Of a DNA stretch of 64,000 bases, positions 58,916 through 64,000 are shown one piece after another. Source of the stretch: Tachypleus tridentatus (Eukaryota > Arthropoda > Merostomata > Xiphosura > Limulidae); the NCBI RefSeq assembly GCF_004210375.1, contig NC_134834.1, positions 143,253,009-143,317,008 of the forward strand. The letters are read 5' to 3'. Position 1 is the stretch's first letter; each line of letters starts with the position of its first letter. A program made the position numbers and the translations under genes. The notes below the pieces were generated by a model. It searched no databases. It worked only from the letters and a program-made list of their open reading frames with translations, and had not been told where the DNA came from.

Positions 58916-60310
58916 TCTTTATTTGTAGTTGAAAAAGTGCGCATGGACTCGTAGATTTTAACCTCGATAAACATTAAAAACCCGCCAATTTTCTTCTGGG
59001 GTTCTAAGGTGGTCTAGAAAACACCCTTTCCCAATTTCCACCTCCCAAAGTCAGTTGAGAAGCTTGAATGTACTTAAACTACCTGGTTTCGCAGTTTGAA
59101 ATTAACTCATACTTTAAATTTTAATCTCACAATATAGAAAATAACTGAGTGTGCATTAAGTTACATAAAACTACTTATTAGTCAAAGCTCATAACGAGTT
59201 ATATTTATATTTCCATCGCGAGTATCAAAACCCTATTTTTCGAGTGGTGAACCTGTGGAATTACGATGAACCGCTGAAGGCACACCAATAGTCAATGATC
59301 TACTTTAACAAATACAAACTTACTACAAACTCACTTTCAATAATATGTTGACTTGGAAGTATTTTTACGTGAAAAATTATCCTTTCATTTCACGAATTAG
59401 ACTTAACAAATTTTCTCATATATATATATATATGTTTACATTTGGAATAGTAGAGTTTCACCTGTAAAAACTTAACTAATAAAGTGCCAAATGTACTACA
59501 CAATAATATATTTCGAAAGATAAAGGTTAAACGTATTTCATCAACGATCCATGTCTGGTTAGTATAACAAAGAATTCATGATTTGTGTGCTTGAGAATAT
59601 AAGAAGTTTTCAACATTATTAGAAGTTACTGAAAATAGGCTTAAGCTTAACTGTTTCATTATCTATATCATAAGGTTGGTATTTGATATACTTTGAAAGT
59701 TAAGATGACTAGTATTGAAAACTCATGTTTTAGGAGTAGTTTTAAATTGTGTTTGTAGGAAGCTAGTATCGATATTATTATATCCGTTTTAGCTGTTGTA
59801 ACGTAGCATTTTTTGAGGTAGCAATCTTAAACAAATTCCATATAGAAATGATAATACAGTTTTCTCAAAAACACCATCTTTGTCCTTTCAATAAACAATA
59901 TCTTGTTAAATGTTGCCAAAGTTCCTGAGAGCAATACTTCATAAATCAATTGAAATGGCGTTGTACAAAACAATCACAATAATCAAGCACGGAAGAAAAT
60001 AGAAAGAATGGCTTAAAATAGTTTTGAAAAACGTTTTTAATACAAAACAGTAAGCTATCTGTACATTTGTCTCTGAGAGTTATGAATATGATAACACAGA
60101 CAGACAACATGTAGCTAAGTAAATACATGAAATTATTTCACAAGACTTAAGCAAAGGGATTCACCAGTAAAATAAAACTGTACCAAAATTGTTTGTTCAC
60201 TTTTTATTAATTTCAAGCAGTAAATTATCCAGTCTTTCAAAACACGTTGCATTTACAAGTAGAGAGCGAATTGTGTTCTTTCATGTTTGAAAATCCTTTA
60301 GAAATTGTTA
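58916..60310. other. gene-free stretch including shared 3' flank of gene E
   Basis: 59.34-59.89 kb matches, diverged, the flanks of copies B, C and D (tttcattatctatatcata, ccgttttagctgttgtaacg). 59.9-60.31 kb aligns at about three quarters identity by eye with 52.6-52.89 kb. Confidence 0.55.
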
Positions 60311-60418
60311 GTTAAAGCGAAAACAACAAACATTTGTAAAAGTATCTGTAAAACTGTTGTAACCTTGAAGAACAAAATATTTGAGTATCAATATAAAAAT
60401 ATAACCGGGTCATTAGGT

Positions 60419-61658
60419 TTAATGGCTGGCAATCAGGGTCTTCTCTGCTTCGAGGACTTTCTCTCGTTCCTTCAGAGCCTTCTGCTCATCCAAACTGTGT
60501 TGATGAAGGGCAGCATTGTGGTGCAAAGCGGAGTAATAGTGGCCAGGGTGGTAGTAACCACCGTAGTAATTACCAGGGTAGTAGTGATTTGGGTGGTAGT
60601 AACCAGGGTTGTAGTAGCCGGGATGATAGTAACCAGGATGATAATAACCAGGGTAATAGTGACGAGCCTGTTTAGCAGCACGCTCCTCTACTTTAAGCTC
60701 CTCAGCTTTATGTTTCTCGAGATCCGATACTTGTTGTTGGTTGATGTAATTCAGAGCTTCCTGTTGCAGGTTCTGCAGAAAGGCCGGATCGTGTTTACCT
60801 TCTGGAACGTTGAAGGGGAAGACTTCGGCCAAAGCAACAACGCAGAGACAAGCAAGGATTGCCTTAGTTAAAAATACAAAACTGTATCGTTACAAAGCTT
60901 CATTTAAAAAACGTTATTTTAAAAATCAATTTCCGAACCTATAAATATACATAAAGTATTACAATCAATGAGAAAATCAATTGTTGTAAATTTATGAAAA
61001 TGATGAAACGCTAACCAAACTGTTGAGAAAATCAACATTAGAATTTATAACGTTAATTAACACAGCGATTTGTTTAGTATGTAACAATTAATATCAGAAC
61101 ATTTTAAAGATAGAAATTCCATTCGTTTGGATATATATTCAAATGAATTATTCAGCATGATATGAAATAATAAACAATAAGTTAAGTTTTTTTAAAATCA
61201 AACCAGTATCATGTTCAGCTCAGACTCTTACATAATGAAGAAGGGTGACATATTGTTTAATACACAAAACCGTAATAAAAAACAGTAAAATGTATCATAA
61301 GTAATCTCGTAATATGTCACTAACATTCCATGGAATTAATCAATATTTAATAATATTTATCCAGCCAAGTAAAGTATAACATCTTTCTGTGTATTTATAT
61401 CTATATATCTATATTTAATATCTAGATATATATATATGTTAATAATTCGATTGAAATTTTAAGTGCAGAAAATGAAACAAAGCTGTCGTTTAAAATAAGT
61501 TTAAAAAATAATACTTTCTATTAACTTGAGAAACGGGAAAGTTGAATTTAACATTTGGATAAAATATTACAAGTTCAAAACATTTAAAAATGTTTAATTT
61601 TAAACAATAATGACTGCCGCGATCAAAGAGTTTTAACAACACTTACCAATCGCATCAT
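60419..61658 (-). CDS. His/Tyr-rich cuticle protein E
   Basis: Coding exons 61658-61647 (ATG ATG CGA TTG, then GTAAGT) and 60862-60419, intron 784 bases, product 151 aa. Same signal peptide, helical part and C-terminal helix as D, with only a few amino-acid differences. The His/Tyr repeat is ten residues longer (extra PGYYHPGYYH-type units, residues about 72-114). Secreted, probably cuticular structural protein (inference). Exon 1, intron, exon 2 and near flanks are almost identical to D over about 1.65 kb, far closer than the sequence on either side, so the two have been homogenised recently. Confidence 0.82.
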
Positions 61659-61754
61659 CTTTATATTGATTGTATGTAGAATCAACAGCTACCTTACTAA
61701 GGAAATCTGTACCAACAACAGTACCTCGATACACACTCTGGAAACTATTCTGGC

Positions 61755-61761
61755 TTTTATA
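61755..61761 (-). promoter_or_regulatory. TATA box of cuticle gene E
   Basis: TATAAAA on the minus strand in the conserved family block, about 100 bases upstream of the ATG. Confidence 0.75.
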
Positions 61762-62459
61762 CTCTCTTCTTCATGGTCGTTTCTCAAAAGTAAACCAAAG
61801 ATGTCCTTCCTAACTTTGTCACCGAGGGTCACTAAGCAAGATGGCCTTGCAGAAGAACCAAACATTTTGATTCTACGTCATCCTACCCCCTCCCTCCTAG
61901 GGCTCCACCCATGGCCTGTACCTGTTGGAATTTTCATGAAGACGCCTTCTGAAATATCAGAGCATATTAGCGATAGCCTAAGGTTCTAGAAGCCATGCAT
62001 ATTGATGTAAATTTTGTTAATTTGTTTGATCTGGATATCTGAGGCTCAGAATTGGTTTTGTTTTTCTTTTCTTGGCGACTCTAAAACTACGTCACTAAAC
62101 TTCCATTTTCATTTAACAGATCTCCCTAGACTGGTCCATGGATTAAACCTATGAAGACGATATTCTTTAAATTAAAGCTGAACCTAGACCTCTTTTTTCA
62201 CCTGCTTTTTTATGAATGTTTTTAAACGAAACATGTAAACAACGTTCATTGTTCACATAATTTAAAATCTCCTTATTTTAAGACTCTTGTAACATATGCA
62301 AATGTCAGTGTGAATTTTACTGTGTATTATTTCATGTATCAATTTGTTTGTATTTTTAAATTTTGTAAATTAATATACACACTGTATTTAGTCCCAAGTT
62401 TTAGTTTGACTTTTATTGTTATGTATGGTAAAATTACTTCACTTCTTCATCAGTATTGT

Positions 62460-62731
62460 CTGTTTTTTAAATTTCGCGCAAAGCTACATGAGGGCTATTT
62501 GCGCTAGCCGTCCTTAATTTAGCAGTGTAAGACTAGAGGGAAGGCAGCTAGTCATCACCACCCACCGCCAACTCTTGGGCTACTATTTTATCAACGAATA
62601 GTGGGAATGACCGTCACTTTATAAAGCCCCCACGGCTGGGAGGGCGAGCATGTTTGGCGCGATTCGGGCGCGAACCCGCGACCCTCAGATTACGAAGCGC
62701 ACGCCTTAACGCGCTAGGCCATGCCAGGCCC
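62460..62731 (-). repeat. tRNA-Thr-like SINE, subfamily 1
   Basis: Full-length: aaatttcgcgcaaagctaca at the left, tRNA head at the right (acgccttaacgcgctaggcc). Closest in its head to the copy at 22362 (both carry gcgcta/tagcgc). Confidence 0.85.
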
Positions 62732-63525
62732 TACGCAACTACGGAGAAAATTGGATTGCGAGTTACGCTACTCAAGTGATTTAACCTGTCAGAAAATTGG
62801 TTAAACTTTTCTTTTTCGCATATCCGTCAAAATTTATCTACCATAAAAGTTTCAAATACTATGTGTCATAATATAAAAATGCTTCTTCGTTTTTTTCAGA
62901 ATTTTAGTTATGGTATTAGGATGTTCAATATTAATATATGACTAACAATAAACCATAATATTGGTTAATTAAAATAAATCTACAAAACAAACAATTCCTC
63001 AAACTTGCTAAACATAACAACTTAAGAAATTTCAGATTATAACAATAGACACCAGAGTACATCCATATTTTCTTATTTTGTATTTATCCATCTCTCTGCC
63101 ACGTATTCAGGAAACCTTTTTTAAAAGTTTTTATTTAGCATAGTTTCTTGTTTTAGTCGGAACCACGCCTTCATCTCATGAGACGTCTCACATTTCTTTC
63201 AATGTTTAGGGAGAAGCGATTTAAGAATAGCTTCGAATTATTTATTTTCTTGTTAAACTGCACCTAGATGGCCTTGCAGTCCGGAGTTTCAAATGGCATA
63301 CTTTCAGTCCCTTCCTAATCACAATGGAAAACTTGTTAGTTTGGCAAGTACAATACCACTTCGTTGTTGGACAAGAGCATTTTAACAAAAAGGAACCGTT
63401 CTTGTGTTTTAGCTGAACTAACAGAAAAATGCATTATAATATATGTTCGTACTGGTGGTTATTAGTCTATTTCACATATGACGTTTGGTTTTAATCTTAT
63501 TTAAACTGTAGTTAAAATTGTATCT
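62732..63525. other. gene-free stretch
   Basis: AT-rich, nothing recognised. Confidence 0.4.
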
Positions 63526-63635
63526 CAAAACGGCTAGTATGGGTATTCATGCTTTTACTAATAAAGCAGAGAGCAACGTTTCGACCTTCCTAGGTCACCT
63601 TCAGGTTTACAAAGAGTTCAAATTACTAACTGTAT
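63526..63635 (-). mobile_element. Penelope-like terminal repeat fragment with hammerhead motif
   Basis: Plus strand reads ctagtatgggtattcatgct, then aataaagcagagagcaacg, then tttcgaccttcctaggtcac. On the minus strand 63608-63571 gives CTGAAGG, GACC/GGTC, GAAAC, GTT. The core differs from CUGANGA at one place and stem I (AAAC against GCTC) no longer pairs well, so this hammerhead is probably dead. The subfamily differs from the PLE at 25.5 kb. Confidence 0.65.
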
Positions 63636-64000
63636 GACTAATGACATATTATAATACTATTTTTGCACGATGCAATTATTTAACACAGCAGTTTAGCTTA
63701 TAATTATTTTATAATTACGATATTTTTATATTGCATAACATTGAAAGATTCCAATAAAAATATAAAAAGGAGAGTCAGTTATTACATCTTTTGTATTGAG
63801 ACCGAAAATAAATTTGAAATTAAAATGAAGAATTTAAATTTTACCCATTCTAAACATAATTTAGGAAATAAAAACTTTGGAAAAGAATTAAATTCACAAA
63901 GTAGGTTTCCAATTACAATTTTTTTTTATTATCTTTACATACAATCTCGACATTTTTTTGTTTCGTTAGAGTGAAACACAGTTGCTTCTACATGGGTACT
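63636..64000. other. gene-free stretch
   Basis: AT-rich. A 77-codon Lys/Asn-rich frame at 63741-63974 looks like low-complexity chance. Confidence 0.35.

Overview
The window is AT-rich arthropod nuclear DNA: sparse short genes, introns with GT-AG junctions, many tRNA-derived SINEs, LINEs, Penelope-like elements (PLEs) and one old Gypsy-type LTR element. The abundant Thr(CGT)-headed SINE, together with histidine/tyrosine-rich cuticle proteins, makes me think of a horseshoe crab (Xiphosura). That is recognition from memory, not a search. The SINE repeats themselves are plain in the sequence.

The genic content is cuticular. On the plus strand at 7.8-8.8 kb lies a two-exon Rebers-Riddiford (RR, chitin_bind_4) cuticle protein gene. 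From 16.9 to 61.7 kb, all on the minus strand, runs a tandem family of small secreted proteins rich in His, Tyr, Pro and Gly. There are four apparently intact genes (A 16.9-17.9 kb, B 23.4-24.5 kb, D 53.0-54.3 kb, E 60.4-61.7 kb), one promoterless pseudogene (C, 33.6-34.0 kb) and one badly decayed copy (about 32.3 kb). Each intact gene has a 12-base coding first exon (Met-Met-Arg/Gln-Leu), an intron of 0.58-0.92 kb and a single main exon, with a TATA box about 100 bases upstream of the ATG.

The spacers between these genes are copies of one another: shared 3' flanks, shared upstream blocks, arrays of a degenerate ~34-bp satellite, and an LTR sitting at the same place in the satellite in two copies. 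The cluster therefore grew by segmental duplication. D and E later shared a ~1.65-kb near-identical tract with sharp edges (probable gene conversion), after which a SINE entered the intron of D only.

37.4-50 kb is a graveyard of nested elements: a minus-strand PLE split by a 5'-truncated LINE, another LINE 3' end, and an old Gypsy-type element whose left LTR is split by a nearly full-length plus-strand LINE. A short PLE copy at 25.5-26.5 kb has a 12-bp target duplication, a GIY-YIG endonuclease frame and two hammerhead-ribozyme motifs in its inverted terminal repeats. Other oddities are a 69-bp-arm near-perfect palindrome at 58.75 kb, a tail-to-tail SINE pair at 28.9-29.3 kb and a 456-bp MITE at 19.2 kb.
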